DNA of 64,000 nt from Leuctra nigra (taxonomy: Eukaryota; Arthropoda; Insecta; Plecoptera; Leuctridae), in assembly GCA_934045905.1 (NCBI GenBank), contig OW203762.1, positions 48,509,411-48,573,410 of the forward strand, in the 5' to 3' direction. The notes beneath the pieces are model-generated. The model was not told the DNA's origin. It worked only from the letters and a program-made list of their open reading frames with translations, and did not search any database. The position numbers and the translations under genes are program-made. The first letter of the stretch is position 1. The number at the start of each line of letters is the position of its first letter. Positions 1-10,267 of this stretch are shown piece by piece.

Positions 1-324
1 AGAAAATGAATTGACTGATTAAGGTTTGATGGCATCATCCCATGAAGTCAGTGCTAACGCATTATCTAACTCTTTTAGGTGAGCTCTGATTTCATTGATA
101 ATAACAAGGATTGATTGTCAAGGAACCGGCCCAGCAGCCAATACGTTTTGTATCAAGTACCGTTTATTATTTGGGGGAGTGTACCTACCTATCACATTTT
201 CAGAAATCTATATTACAATGGAAACATCGTTTGCACATAGTCCACAAGGAAAATAGTGGAGCAAACAACAACAGAAATTAACCTTTTTTTTAAATAAACG
301 AAGATACTATACTGGGTATATGGA
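1..324. other. Gene-free AT-rich DNA with a diverged repeat
   Basis: No coding potential was seen. Bases about 26-165 resemble 1049-1145: both contain TTTGATGGCATC, then CAAGGATTGATTGTCAA and a CAGTCAAATACGTTT-like stretch. They look like two old copies of one unidentified repeat in direct orientation. A weaker third match lies near 48494-48540. Confidence 0.4.
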
Positions 325-602
325 TTTAATAAAACTCTCTCTAGGATCGACACCAGTACTATGTCAAATAAACAAAACCTCGACACAATATTTCAGGGAT
401 GCTTCTATCCCCGTCTTCAGGTGCACACTGCACATGGGTGCACACTGCACATGGGAGCACACTGCACATGTGTGCACACTCACATGTGTACACACTGCAC
501 ATGTGTGCACACAGTTGCAGTGTGCACACATGTGCAGTGTGCAGTGTGGTTTTGTTTATTTGACATAGTACTGGTGTCGGTCCTAGCGAGAGTTTTATTA
601 AA
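325..602. mobile_element. Foldback element with 55-bp terminal inverted repeats around a CACACTGCACATG minisatellite
   Basis: Bases 325-379 and 548-602 are inverted copies with two mismatches over 55 bp. TTAA lies at both outer edges. The interior (about 419-547) is a degenerate tandem array of a 17-18 bp unit around CACACTGCACATG. The end of the array is itself inverted around about 510, so almost the whole element can fold back. There is no transposase, so this is a non-autonomous DNA element. The superfamily is unknown; TTAA could be a target duplication or part of the repeat. The short open frames here (His/Thr/Cys-rich) come from the minisatellite. Confidence 0.8.
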
Positions 603-1231
603 TAAATTAAGCTAATTCCCACGGAGTAACTCCAAATCAATTCTTCAAATAGGTTCTCGTAAGTCAATTTATCTGGTTTATCCTGTTTTTTCTACTGTAG
701 GTAACCTAATTAATTTCGAACTTTTTTCCTATTCAACAAATATGTTTTGAACTTGTGCACATTAAATTTTAGAGTGTTTTCTAAAATGGGTAAAAATGTC
801 AGAACCCTACCGTTAATTGTTTCGATGTAGTGACCTTTCAAACAGTTTTTTTGCGCCACTCTGTCTAGTTGGTATAGTAGTTCTGTAGTAGGTACTCACG
901 AAATCAATCAAAATTCGGTAATGTAACTTACTAGTTACTTTATTAGTAGGTACAAGGTATTATTTACATTGTTTTACAAGTTTTGACTAGAAATTTACGA
1001 TCTTTATGACGTCAATTAATACAATGTACTACACCTGGCCAAACTAAAAACGGATTGGCTGAAAAACATTTGATGGCATCGTCCTATAAAAGAACAAGGA
1101 TTGATTGTCAAAAACCTGACAAGCAGTCAAATACGTTTCGTTTCAAAAACCTTCTTAGTTGTGCCAAGTGTACATTAAAAAACATTATAAACGTGCTCTT
1201 GGTTATACTTTAAATGACTTCATTACATCTT
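603..1231. other. AT-rich intergenic DNA, no feature seen
   Basis: No exon-like frame, RNA gene or clear repeat was recognised, apart from the diverged repeat near 1049-1145 noted at 1-324. Confidence 0.4.
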
Positions 1232-1436
1232 AAAGCCCGATTTACACGGTCACATTTATTGAACAACTTCTGTGTCACAGTCTTTGGCACAGTCTTTGTC
1301 ACATTTCTTGAAGGAAATTAGAACGTGTTTGAAGTTCGGTGACAGAAAGTTGCTTCGTGTAAATGCAAAATTGTGTGTAAACTGGGAAAATGACACAGAA
1401 GTTGTTCAAGAAATGTGACCGTGTAAATTGGGCTTA
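1232..1436. mobile_element. MITE, about 205 bp, with termini AAGCCCGATTTACACGGT
   Basis: The left end (about 1232-1278) is an inverted copy of the right end (about 1391-1436). Both contain GCCCRATTTACACGGTCACA and TTGAACAACTTCTGTGTCA. There is no coding capacity. A shortened relative lies at 50799-50886 in a PRPF39 intron. Inference: a non-autonomous cut-and-paste element; the superfamily was not determined. Confidence 0.75.
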
Positions 1437-1770
1437 AGTGAGACAATTAATTCACCCTCTCCTCATAATAATAATTTGCACACTATTAATAAGATCATTT
1501 TCAATACATGGGCAAGGGGCAAGGTAGAAGATAATTATTTTGATATAAAAAAGCAAAAAATATTGAAAAACTATAAAAAGTATAAAAAATACCCAAATAC
1601 ATGTTAAAAATCAGAATTAAAAAAATTACACTATAAACACTGAGGAAGTAGACACGTCTAAAAATGTCAACAAAATGTGATTAAAAAAAACTGATGGCAC
1701 TTAGGTCATAAAACCAGAATAATTGCAAATTGAATTAAGTAAAAACATATAGGTATAGGCACTAAATTAT
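1437..1770. other. AT-rich spacer, nothing recognised
   Basis: Poly-A-rich sequence directly before the first 1.76-kb repeat unit. No gene or repeat was recognised. Confidence 0.4.
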
Positions 1771-3530
1771 CTAGTGGAGCGGTCGCTCCACCCAGCCAAG
1801 TCGTACTATACACTCACAGTCACTCAACATACCGTAAATGCCTAATAAACTGAGGAGCAGACCAAACACTTTTACTGTAAGCAACAACATGGCATTTTCG
1901 GCCTACTGGATCTCAAAATTGGTAAATCTCACATTGTTGCGAAATATCTTAATTTCGAGCTATGGCCCACCCCACTACATATACCAAATTTGGGAACAAT
2001 AGGTTATGCCATTTGCGCGCTAGAGGACCGAGAAAACAGTGAAATTACACCACTTTCTGATTCTGAAGATGATGATGATTCTGATGATATCACGAAACGT
2101 CGCTATCACCGCCACAGCCTAAACGGCTGAACCGATCGACCTGAAATTTTTACCACATGTGCACTTTTGGCGTCTGAGGTGCCTTTTTATAAAACCAACC
2201 GGAAGCCGCCATTTTGAAACCGGAAGTGACGTCATAACTCAAAAACGTCTAGACCGATTAGAACGAAATTAGCGCCATTCGATTTAGATGGTCATCTTTA
2301 TGAAGTATCAATAAAAAAAATATTATTTTCTTATTTTCTAAACCGGAAGTGACGTCATAAATACGCAATATTTAACTTATTTCAACAAATTATACTTAAA
2401 ATACGTACATAATTAACTTACATTGTAACATAGACAATACAATTTATATATTCAAGGTAGCAGTGTTCTCGGCCGCCATTCCTGAAACCGGAAGTGACGT
2501 CATATATCTAAAACGCCTGTACCGATTGCAACTGAACTAGCTCCTGCGTATTCATTCTGCTATTTATTTGAAAAATCAATTGTGAAAAATGAATAAATAA
2601 ATTAATGGTACCGGAAATGGCGGCAGGAACCACTAAATGAAACCGGAAGTGACGTCATATATTACAAACGGCATGACCGATTTTACGGAAATATAGGGAT
2701 TAGGAATTCAGATGGTCGTTCATGAAGGTATCAACTAGATAAAACTAGATTGTTTTCTTATTACCTATACCGGAATTCGGCCGCTATTTCAAAACCGGAA
2801 GTGACGTCATGTATCGAAAACGGCTGGATCGATTATAACGAAACTTAAGCTATTCTTCTTGGATAATCATTTTCATCTTATACCAAACGCAACTTTTCAT
2901 AGTAACCAAATCGGTTGAGGCGTATTTTTTTAAAGAAATTAGTCCCTGCTCGGACATGTGCTACAAGCTGTATGAATAAACTAACAAAAGAAGTGATATC
3001 CCAGAAAAAACACTCCGTGTAAAAATACCAGCCAAGTCTCTTTAACTATAAAAAAAAAATAGAAGAAATCTAAAAATTCAGCACTGAAAAGGAGTGATAT
3101 CAAAAAAGGAGCCAAGTCAACGAATTTTCCAAATTTTAATCGTACCATTGAAATAAAAATATCAACCCCCGAGAAATACTTAAAAAAAGGACTTGGCGCA
3201 TCGTTTTTTTAAAGACATTTTTCTATTCTTAAGCTTATGCCACTCACATACTACGTAGTTCAGAAATGCCTAGAAAAATTGGGACAAAACTTTCAAATTA
3301 AATATTGAACATTCTGTAAAATATTTTAAATTTAAATATAAGTACGCAAAGAAACATAGCATTGTCTTACAAGCAATAAATACAGAACAGTTGTGTTTGT
3401 GATTGGTAGGTACCTATAGTTTTGTGGGTACATCAACATACCTACTACAGCATTATACTTTGAACCTTCTCGCCGTGTAATTAATTGCTATTAATTAACA
3501 TTTTATACCAAAAAAATTCATAAATTACAT
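1771..3530. repeat. Tandem repeat unit A1 (1760 bp)
   Basis: The unit starts CTAGTGGAGCGG and is repeated almost base for base at 3531-5288. The clearest differences are a GAT-repeat length change and a rewritten stretch near 2090-2115. A hairpin, GTGGAGCGGTCGCTCCAC, lies at the start (1774-1791). The middle (about 2160-2900) has five degenerate sub-repeats of about 120-155 bp, each opening with CCGGAAGTGACGTCAT followed by an ACGNCT...ACCGATT block. The tail holds a 220-bp stretch (2998-3217) that recurs inverted in units B1 and B2. No protein-coding frame was found. Confidence 0.9.
2220..2809 (+). promoter_or_regulatory. Five composite ETS/CRE sites in unit A1
   Basis: Exact copies of CCGGAAGTGACGTCA start at 2220, 2343, 2488, 2643 and 2795. 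The word fuses an ETS core (CCGGAAGT) with a palindromic cAMP-response element (TGACGTCA); overlapping ETS/CRE sites are a known promoter motif class. Each copy is followed by T, and several are preceded by a GCCGCCATT-type box. The sequence shows that the word is conserved while its surroundings diverge. Actual regulatory use is inference. Confidence 0.55.
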
Positions 3531-5288
3531 CTAGTGGAGCGGTCGCTCCACCCAGCCAAGTCGTACTATACACTCACAGTCACTCAACATACCGTAAATG
3601 CCTAATAAACTGAGGAGCAGACCAAACACTTTTACTGTAAGCAACAACATGGCATTTTCGGCCTACTGGATCTTAAAATTGGAAAATCTCACATTGTTGT
3701 GAAATGTCTTAATTTCGAGCTATGGCCCACCCCACTACATATACCAAATTTGGGAACAATAGGTTATGCCATTTGCGCGCTAGAGGACCGAGAAAACAGT
3801 GAAATTACACCACTTTCTGATTCTGAAGATGATGATTCTGATGATATCAGGAAACCCTGTTGACAGCGCCACAGCCTAAACGGCTAAACCGATCGACCTG
3901 AAACTTTTACCACATATGCACTTTTGGCGTCTGATGATACCTTGCCTCTTGTGATTTTTTGTGCCGCCATTTTTAAACCGGAAGTGACGTCATAACTCAA
4001 AAACGTCTGGACCGATTAGAACGAAATTAGCGCCATTCGATTTAGATGGTCATCTATATGAAGTATCAATAAAAAAAATATTATTTTCTTATTTTCTAAA
4101 CCGGAAGTGACGTCATAAATACGCAATATTTAACTTATTTCAACAAATTATACTTAAAATACGTACATAATTAACTTACATTGTAACATAGACAATACAA
4201 TTTATATATTCAAGGTAGCAGTGTTCTCGGCCGCCATTCCTGAAACCGGAAGTGACGTCATATATCTAAAACGCCTGTAACGATTGCAACTGAACTAGCT
4301 CCTGCGTATTCATTCTGCTATTTATTTGAAAAATCAATTGTGAAAAATGAATAAATAAATTAATGGTACCGGAAATGGCGGCAGGAACCACTAAATGAAA
4401 CCGGAAGTGACGTCATATATTACAAACGGCATGACCGATTTTACGGAAATATAGGGATTAGGAATTCAGATGGTCGTTCATGAAGGTATCAACTAGATAA
4501 AACTAGATTGTTTTCTTATTACCTATACCGGAATTCGGCCGCTATTTCAAAACCGGAAGTGACGTCATGTATCGAAAACGGCTGGATCGATTATAACGAA
4601 ACTTAAGCTATTCTTCTTGGATAATCATTTTCATCTTATACCAAACGCAGCTTTTCATAGTAACCAAATCGGTTGAGGCGTATTTTTTTAAAGAAATTAG
4701 TCCCTGCTCGGACATGTGCTACAAGCTGTATGAATAAACTAACAAAAGAAGTGATATCCCAGAAAAAACACTCCGTGTAAAAATACCAGCCAAGTCTCTT
4801 TAACTATAAAAAAAAAATAGAAGAAATCTAAAAATTCAGCACTGAAAAGGAGTGATATCAAAAAAGGAGCCAAGTCAACGAATTTTCCAAATTTTAATCG
4901 TACCATTGAAATAAAAATATCAACCCCCGAGAAATACTTAAAAAAAGGACTTGGCGCATCGTTTTTTTAAAGACATTTTTCTATTCTTAAGCTTATGCCA
5001 CTCACATACTACGTAGTTCAGAAATGCCTAGAAAAATTGGGACAAAACTTTCAAATTAAATATTGAACATTCTGTAAAATATTTTAAATTTAAATATAAG
5101 TACGCAAAGAAACATAGCATTGTCTTACAAGCAATAAATACAGAACAGTTGTGTTTGTGATTGGTAGGTACCTATAGTTTTGTGGGTACATCAACATACC
5201 TACTACAGCATTATACTTTGAACCTTCTCGCCGTGTAATTAATTGCTATTAATTAACATTTTATACCAAAAAAATTCATAAATTACAT
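3531..5288. repeat. Tandem repeat unit A2 (1758 bp)
   Basis: Second, nearly identical copy of unit A1, starting with the same CTAGTGGAGCGG hairpin (3534-3551) and ending ...AAATTACAT. The high identity implies a recent duplication. Local changes near 3838-3865 and 3935-3975 distinguish it from A1. Confidence 0.9.
3978..4567 (+). promoter_or_regulatory. Five composite ETS/CRE sites in unit A2
   Basis: CCGGAAGTGACGTCA starts at 3978, 4101, 4246, 4401 and 4553, in the same positions within the unit as in A1. Ten exact copies therefore lie within about 2.35 kb. Confidence 0.55.
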
Positions 5289-5886
5289 AACGTATTACTT
5301 TAGATAAAAATCTAGTCAGTAATTATTTGAGCAGCATGGCTCAGTGCACTAGTCACTTATACAAATCTCATTGACGGCCTTCTTGTAATGAGCGCTTTCG
5401 CTATTTCCCTCAGTCACGATATTGAGAAGTATGATTGATTAATATGACCCTAGAAATAGTGGCAATAACGAATAGACTAGGCCGCTTCCGTTTATTCGTT
5501 ATTCGTTTATCCGTTTATTTCCTCTGAATATTGACAAAATACCAAAACTGCCAGTAGGTAAGAGTACTAGTTATATTAAAACGTAGTATGATTCGTCGAT
5601 AATGAATGTGATATACTCAGGAAAATATACTTGTAGAGTTCTTCCGCTACTTTTAGGATAGAAAAGTGTCTTTAAAAAAACGATGCGCCAAGTCCTTTTT
5701 TTAAGTATTTCTCGGGGGTTGATATTTTTATTTCAATGGTACGATAAAAATTTGGAAAATTCGTTGACTTGGCTCCTTTTTTGATATCACTCCTTTTCAG
5801 TGCTGAATTTTTAGATTTCTTCTATTTTTTTTTTATAGTTAAAGAGACTTGGCTGGTATTTTTACACGGAGTGTTTTTTCTGGGAT
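5289..5886. repeat. Tandem repeat unit B1 (598 bp)
   Basis: The unit begins AACGTATTACTTTAGATAA and ends TTTTTTCTGGGAT. It is repeated directly at 5887-6483. Its last 220 bp (5667-5886) are the reverse complement of 2998-3217 in A1 and of the matching part of A2. The block therefore continues the A array in inverted orientation. Confidence 0.9.
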
Positions 5887-6483
5887 AACGTATTACTTTA
5901 GATAAAAATCTAGTCAGTAATTATTTGAGCAGCATGGCTCAGTGCACTAGTCACTTATACAAATCTCATTGACGGCCTTCTTGTAATGAGCGCTTTCGCT
6001 ATTTCCCTCAGTCACGATATTGAGAAGTATGATTGATTAATATGACCCTAGAAATAGTGGCAATAACGAATAGACTAGGCCGCTTCCGTTTATTCGTTAT
6101 TCGTTTATCCGTTTATTTCCTCTGAATATTGACAAAATACCAAAACTGCCAGTAGGTAAGAGTACTAGTTATATTAAAACGTAGTATGATTCGTCGATAA
6201 TGAATGTGATATACTCAGGAAAATATACTTGTAGAGTTCTTCCTATACTTTTAGGATAGAAAAGTGTCTTTAAAAAAACGATGCGCCAAGTCCTTTTTTT
6301 AAGTATTTCTCGGGGGTTGATATTTTTATTTCAATGGTACGATTAAAATTTGGAAAATTCGTTGACTTGGCTCCTTTTTTGATATCACTCCTTTTCAGTG
6401 CTGAATTTTTAGATTTCTTCTATTTTTTTTTATAGTTAAAGAGACTTGGCTGGTATTTTTACACGGAGTGTTTTTTCTGGGAT
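5887..6483. repeat. Tandem repeat unit B2 (597 bp)
   Basis: Near-identical direct copy of B1 with small differences, such as CTTCCTATACTT for CTTCCGCTACTT and a one-base change in the T run. It also ends in the inverted A-unit segment. Unique sequence follows from 6484. Confidence 0.9.
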
Positions 6484-6602
6484 AATGTAATACTAGTACT
6501 TGTAGTAATAAATATTATAGTAATATCTTTAACATTGGCAGAATTAGGTAGAGACAATAAGATTCTTTGAACAATGTATTAGAGATACAAATACCTAGGT
6601 AC

Positions 6603-6608
6603 TTTAAT
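6603..6608 (-). terminator. Candidate poly(A) signal ATTAAA for the C1orf43 homologue
   Basis: TTTAAT on the plus strand reads ATTAAA on the minus strand, 86 bp past the stop codon. No AATAAA lies nearer. Weak because the region is AT-rich. Confidence 0.35.
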
Positions 6609-6693
6609 ACTTTCTTACATTGAGATACGTATTGACCATATCTGTTTCCATATTATTATAGGTTCTGCCAAGAGTCAAATGCTTGTTATTTTG

Positions 6694-9165
6694 TCATACG
6701 GATGTCTCATTCTTGTCGTCGGGGGAAAGAGCTAGAGTTACTGGCCGTGCTTCATTTTCACTGACACACAACACTTCGTCCTCGGTCAGCTTCTTGTCCG
6801 CACGTAGCTGAGTGTCCAACAGGTATCGGTACTTGTCTTGACCTCTCTTCTGCGGAGTTCGATTGGGACTTGACTTGCGACTGTTTGGATAAGACTTCAG
6901 CATCTTCGCACTGCAAGAGAAACGTGGATATTCATGGTTAGGTATGTATTTAAATTATTTTATAATTGAGAATACCAATACTTTCCAAGAATGAGCAAAA
7001 GATGAGGGAAGGTATAATTAAAAGTTTCTGAGTAAAATTGGTTTTCTGATAAAAATTTAAATTAGGTAGCCTACACACAATATTATTACAACATGACTAG
7101 TGACCCAGGTTTACTGCATTAGCGATAAAGGCACCGAAATGAAAGAGTGAGCTGCATAGTAGGTCTATTAGTTACCTACAAGACAATTTGTGGACATTGT
7201 ACTAAAGTGATTTTTTTTCACAATGAATTTGAAAGGTGGAACCAATTTTCGGAATATTTATGATATTTTCAACAAATAAAAAATTCTACCTAGGTAGGTA
7301 GGTACTGAATTTAATTTCCATCATATTTTGGAGATATTTGAAAGTTTAATGTAGGCTACTATATATTTTTTTATAAAAAATATTAAAAAAAGTTTTTTTT
7401 TAAATTTCAGATTGGGTGTTTTTTGATAAAAATTGTTTGTCTCTTTTGAAAAAATCATTTCAATTTAAATGTGACTTGCATAATCAAATTGGAATTAATT
7501 TAAAAAAAATGTATTTTTACTAGGGGTGTGCGAAGGTGGATTTTTGATTTCGAAGTCGAAGTCGAAGATTTGACCTCCTAAAATTCCGAAGTCGAAGTCG
7601 AAGTCGAAGATTTTGATTTCACTCAAAAAAATCAGAATTTGGAACAAAACAATAAACTTGAACTGAATTACTACCTTCCTCCACTAGTAGGCCTACTTCA
7701 TCTTCGTTTTCGTCGGATAAATCCATTATATTTCTAAAATCTCCGAAAATAAACACGGCACATAACCTTTTCAAGTAAGCACAGCGTGACAGCAAGCGTC
7801 AACGTTAAAACCAAGATGGCCGACCGCAAAAACTTCTCGACTTCGGAAGTACCAACTACACGAAAATATATTTACCTCGAAAGACGCGCCAAGTTTGAAG
7901 ACGCAAATCGAAGCTTCGAACATTTTCGAAGCTTCGTTTTTTGGAAAAAAGGGTTTCGAAGTCGAAGTCGAAGCTTCGACTTCGACTTCGACTTCGAAGC
8001 TTCGATTATTTCGAAGCTTCGCACACCCCTAATTTTTACATGATTTTGCTAATTTAGTACCGAATAACAAAGCTAAAAAAGCAATGTTTTCATTCTGCAA
8101 TCTGATATTTCTTGTGCATGTCTCTACAGCTGGCATACTTACAGGTCTATAAGTTTGAGGAGGAGTTTCGAGTACACTTGGTACTCCTCATCTCCAAACT
8201 CACTGGGATCATGCCTCGCTTGTTCATACAGATCACAGAATTGCTGAACAAGTTTTGGACTCAGTCCATTGAGAGGAGCTGCTAGCGACGTGAGTAAAAA
8301 GGAGCGCAGATTTTCAGTTGGGTGGCGGACGAGGCAGCTGTCTTGCTTGGTGATTTCAGCCTCTGAAAGTAAGAATCGAGGTAGGACTTATTGGCATCCT
8401 ACCCGTGCGGAATCAAGCTCACAAATGTGAATGTAGTCGTAATAATAGTATATAGCTACAAACCTAAAAGTTTGATGTCATCAACTGCTTTCAGTCGAAA
8501 GTAATAAGGCACAACTTCTCGTCCAGGTTGTAATATATATCTCGAATCGTTATCGGTAATCAGTTGAGGCTCGTGAACTATCCTCGGAATGATGTCTACC
8601 CTCCTGTCGAGCTCCCGCTTTAAAGACTGAAGAGAAGACAAGAGATAATGTAGGAAATTGAAATTATATAAACACTTCATATCGTATTTTTGGCCAATGA
8701 AACCGTTTAGGTTTGCATGGTATAAAACTTGAAAAAGTTGAAGGCCTAGTAAGACAAGTTTTTAAAGTTTTGAACAATGTCAACGTGAACGGTTTCAAAA
8801 CGTTCGTGTCTGGACATTTCAAACTTCCAAGTTCCAAATGGCCATTGGATTTAGAGACCTTTTGGATGTTTGAAATGTCTGTATGAATCGACCGTAACAG
8901 ATTCTATAATTATGAAAACAAAATCATCGTGTATGATGACTGATAAGGGACTGAGGCAGACCCTCACGTCCTAATGCAAGCCGCAGAAACTTCTAATATT
9001 ATTCACCTTTTTTGCTGCATGTCCAATCGGTACATAGGGACCTCGTCTTGATCTCAAGGCAAATCTCATTATCTGTCTTTTGGCGAAAATGAACAACAAT
9101 ATAAATGTGAGTACTCCACAACCTATAATAATAACGACAGCAATGCCAGACAGTTCTTCTGCCAT
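6694..9165 (-). CDS. C1orf43: C1orf43 (NICE-3) homologue, small single-pass membrane protein
   Basis: Four exons on the minus strand: 9165-9007, 8626-8464, 8362-8143 and 6910-6694. All have GT-AG borders and consistent phases. The product is 252 aa, and the human protein is about the same length. ATG 9165-9163 starts just before a hydrophobic helix (about residues 6-28), followed by the family hallmark LLFIFAKRQIMRFALRSRRG and PYVPIGH. Exon 2 matches the conserved EPQLITDNDSR region; exon 3 matches the helical FEDEYQVYSKL-like region; exon 4 is a basic tail that is less conserved. In mammals this poorly characterised protein is linked to Golgi/mitochondrial membranes and to phagocytosis; the role here is inferred by homology only. 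It is divergent from MOCS2. Confidence 0.88.
7521..8031. mobile_element. hAT-type non-autonomous element with GAAGTC repeats
   Basis: Termini TAGGGGTGTGCGAAG and CTTCGCACACCCCTA are inverted. The element is flanked by a perfect 8-bp direct repeat ATTTTTAC (7513-7520 and 8032-8039), the usual hAT target duplication. The interior carries runs of GAAGTC/TTCGAAGC near both ends. The short open frame at 7786-8043 is a by-product. It lies in C1orf43 intron 3. A diverged relative is at 51224-52347. Confidence 0.88.
8627..9006 (-). other. C1orf43 intron 1 with a short hairpin
   Basis: Intron of 380 bp. GGACATTTCAAAC (8812-8824) and GTTTGAAATGTC (about 8869-8880) can pair. Nothing else was recognised. 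Confidence 0.5.
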
Positions 9166-9855
9166 CTCTGTAGCTAGCACAACACCGCAGTCACACAACA
9201 GTCCAGTTCAATGGAAACTGCAAAGAGATCTTTGCTTATTTATCACAAATTAGGATATTAACACCCAAGTTATATAATTAAGGTACACACTACACATATA
9301 CCAAAGCAATGCAATGTAAAATCTATGGTAAAACTAAAATGTCCAAATTTTGATAGTCAGCTGGGGAGTGAGAATGTTGGGAATGTGACAGTTAACACCT
9401 GTTCGCAGGAGTACCAACTGCACGTGTTGCCCTCCGGCCTCCGGCCTCCGCTGATTTTGATTGATTTTGGGAGCGTGATTTTGAAATATTTGTTGGTGTC
9501 AGATTATTTCACGAAGTATTTCTATTTGTTACTTATAGGTAGATCATTTTCCTTATTACTGAATTTTCTAGTTTTGAATTTTAAATATTGCTCACTGCTT
9601 TGCTTGGCTGGCTGTGAGCGTGCGTGTGAGGGTTATGTAATCGATGTAGCCTATGTCGGTCAGGCCTAATCAAAGAAGAGGATGTAATTTTCTATAATAT
9701 TCGCTTGGACAAAGGATGCCAATTCTTCAAGGCCCTGCCATGAGTGGATCTTTTAATAAAAGTAAAAGTAATAAGCACCTTGGCTTACAACAATTGCAAT
9801 TCTTCTAGTCATTGTAATTTTGGCTGTCTGGTAAACATCTTGATTATGATTTGTG
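9166..9855. promoter_or_regulatory. Divergent intergenic region between C1orf43 and MOCS2A start codons
   Basis: 690 bp separate the two start codons, which face away from each other. The 5' UTRs and promoters of both genes must lie here or overlap it. CCTCCGGCCTCCGGCCTCCG at about 9430-9450 is a short GC-rich tandem in otherwise AT-rich DNA. No TATA box could be assigned with confidence. The open frame at 9325-9669 resembles nothing recognised. Confidence 0.5.
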
Positions 9856-10245
9856 ATGGCACTTTCTGCTACTAGTTCTCAAGTTATAACAAAATTGTTA
9901 TTCTTTGCCAAGGCAAGGGAATTGTCAGGTATTAGAGAAATCGAATTCGAAACCAATTCTGTCACGTCATACTCAACTCTGTTTGAAAAAATTGTCAACA
10001 CATATTCTTTGGAGCCGATTCGTGGCCACTTAATACTGGCTATCAATGAAAAATACGCTTCGGAGGAAGAGAATATTCTATTGAAAGAAGGCGATGAAAT
10101 AGCAGTTATTCCACCATTAAGTGGAGGTAATTAACACAACAAATACATATTATTTTTTATCCTGTTAGCTGTTAACAATCGAATGGTTAAAAACAGTTCA
10201 CTTGAGAAAATCTGAAATGATGTTTTCTCTTCCATTGTAGGATAG
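9856..10245 (+). CDS. MOCS2: MOCS2A, molybdopterin synthase small (sulfur carrier) subunit
   Basis: Two exons, 9856-10126 and 10241-10245, giving 91 aa. The product is a MoaD/ubiquitin-fold sulfur carrier with KLLFFAKARELSG near the start and DEIAVIPPLSGG at the end. In this family the C-terminal glycine becomes a thiocarboxylate that supplies sulfur for converting cPMP to molybdopterin. The 114-bp intron has donor GAG|GTAATT and acceptor TTCCATTGTAG|GATAG. It splits the last Gly codon, so splicing gives Gly-Gly-stop. Reading through the donor would add one Asn and destroy the free Gly-Gly end. ATG 9856 is chosen over the GTG just upstream. MOCS2B follows on the same transcript. Confidence 0.93.
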
Positions 10246-10267
10246 GGAATTAAGCATCTGATGTACA

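Noticed and set aside
359..667. Overlapping short frames with His/Thr/Cys repeats
   Set aside because: They come from the CACACTGCACATG minisatellite and its inverted copy; no start context or splice signals.
1771..5288. Calling unit A a Helitron
   Set aside because: The hairpin plus CTAG fits, but no TC 5' end, no A/T insertion context and no Rep/helicase frame were found.
9325..9669. 115-codon open frame between C1orf43 and MOCS2A
   Set aside because: No recognisable domain, poor composition for coding, and it sits in the expected divergent promoter/5' UTR region.
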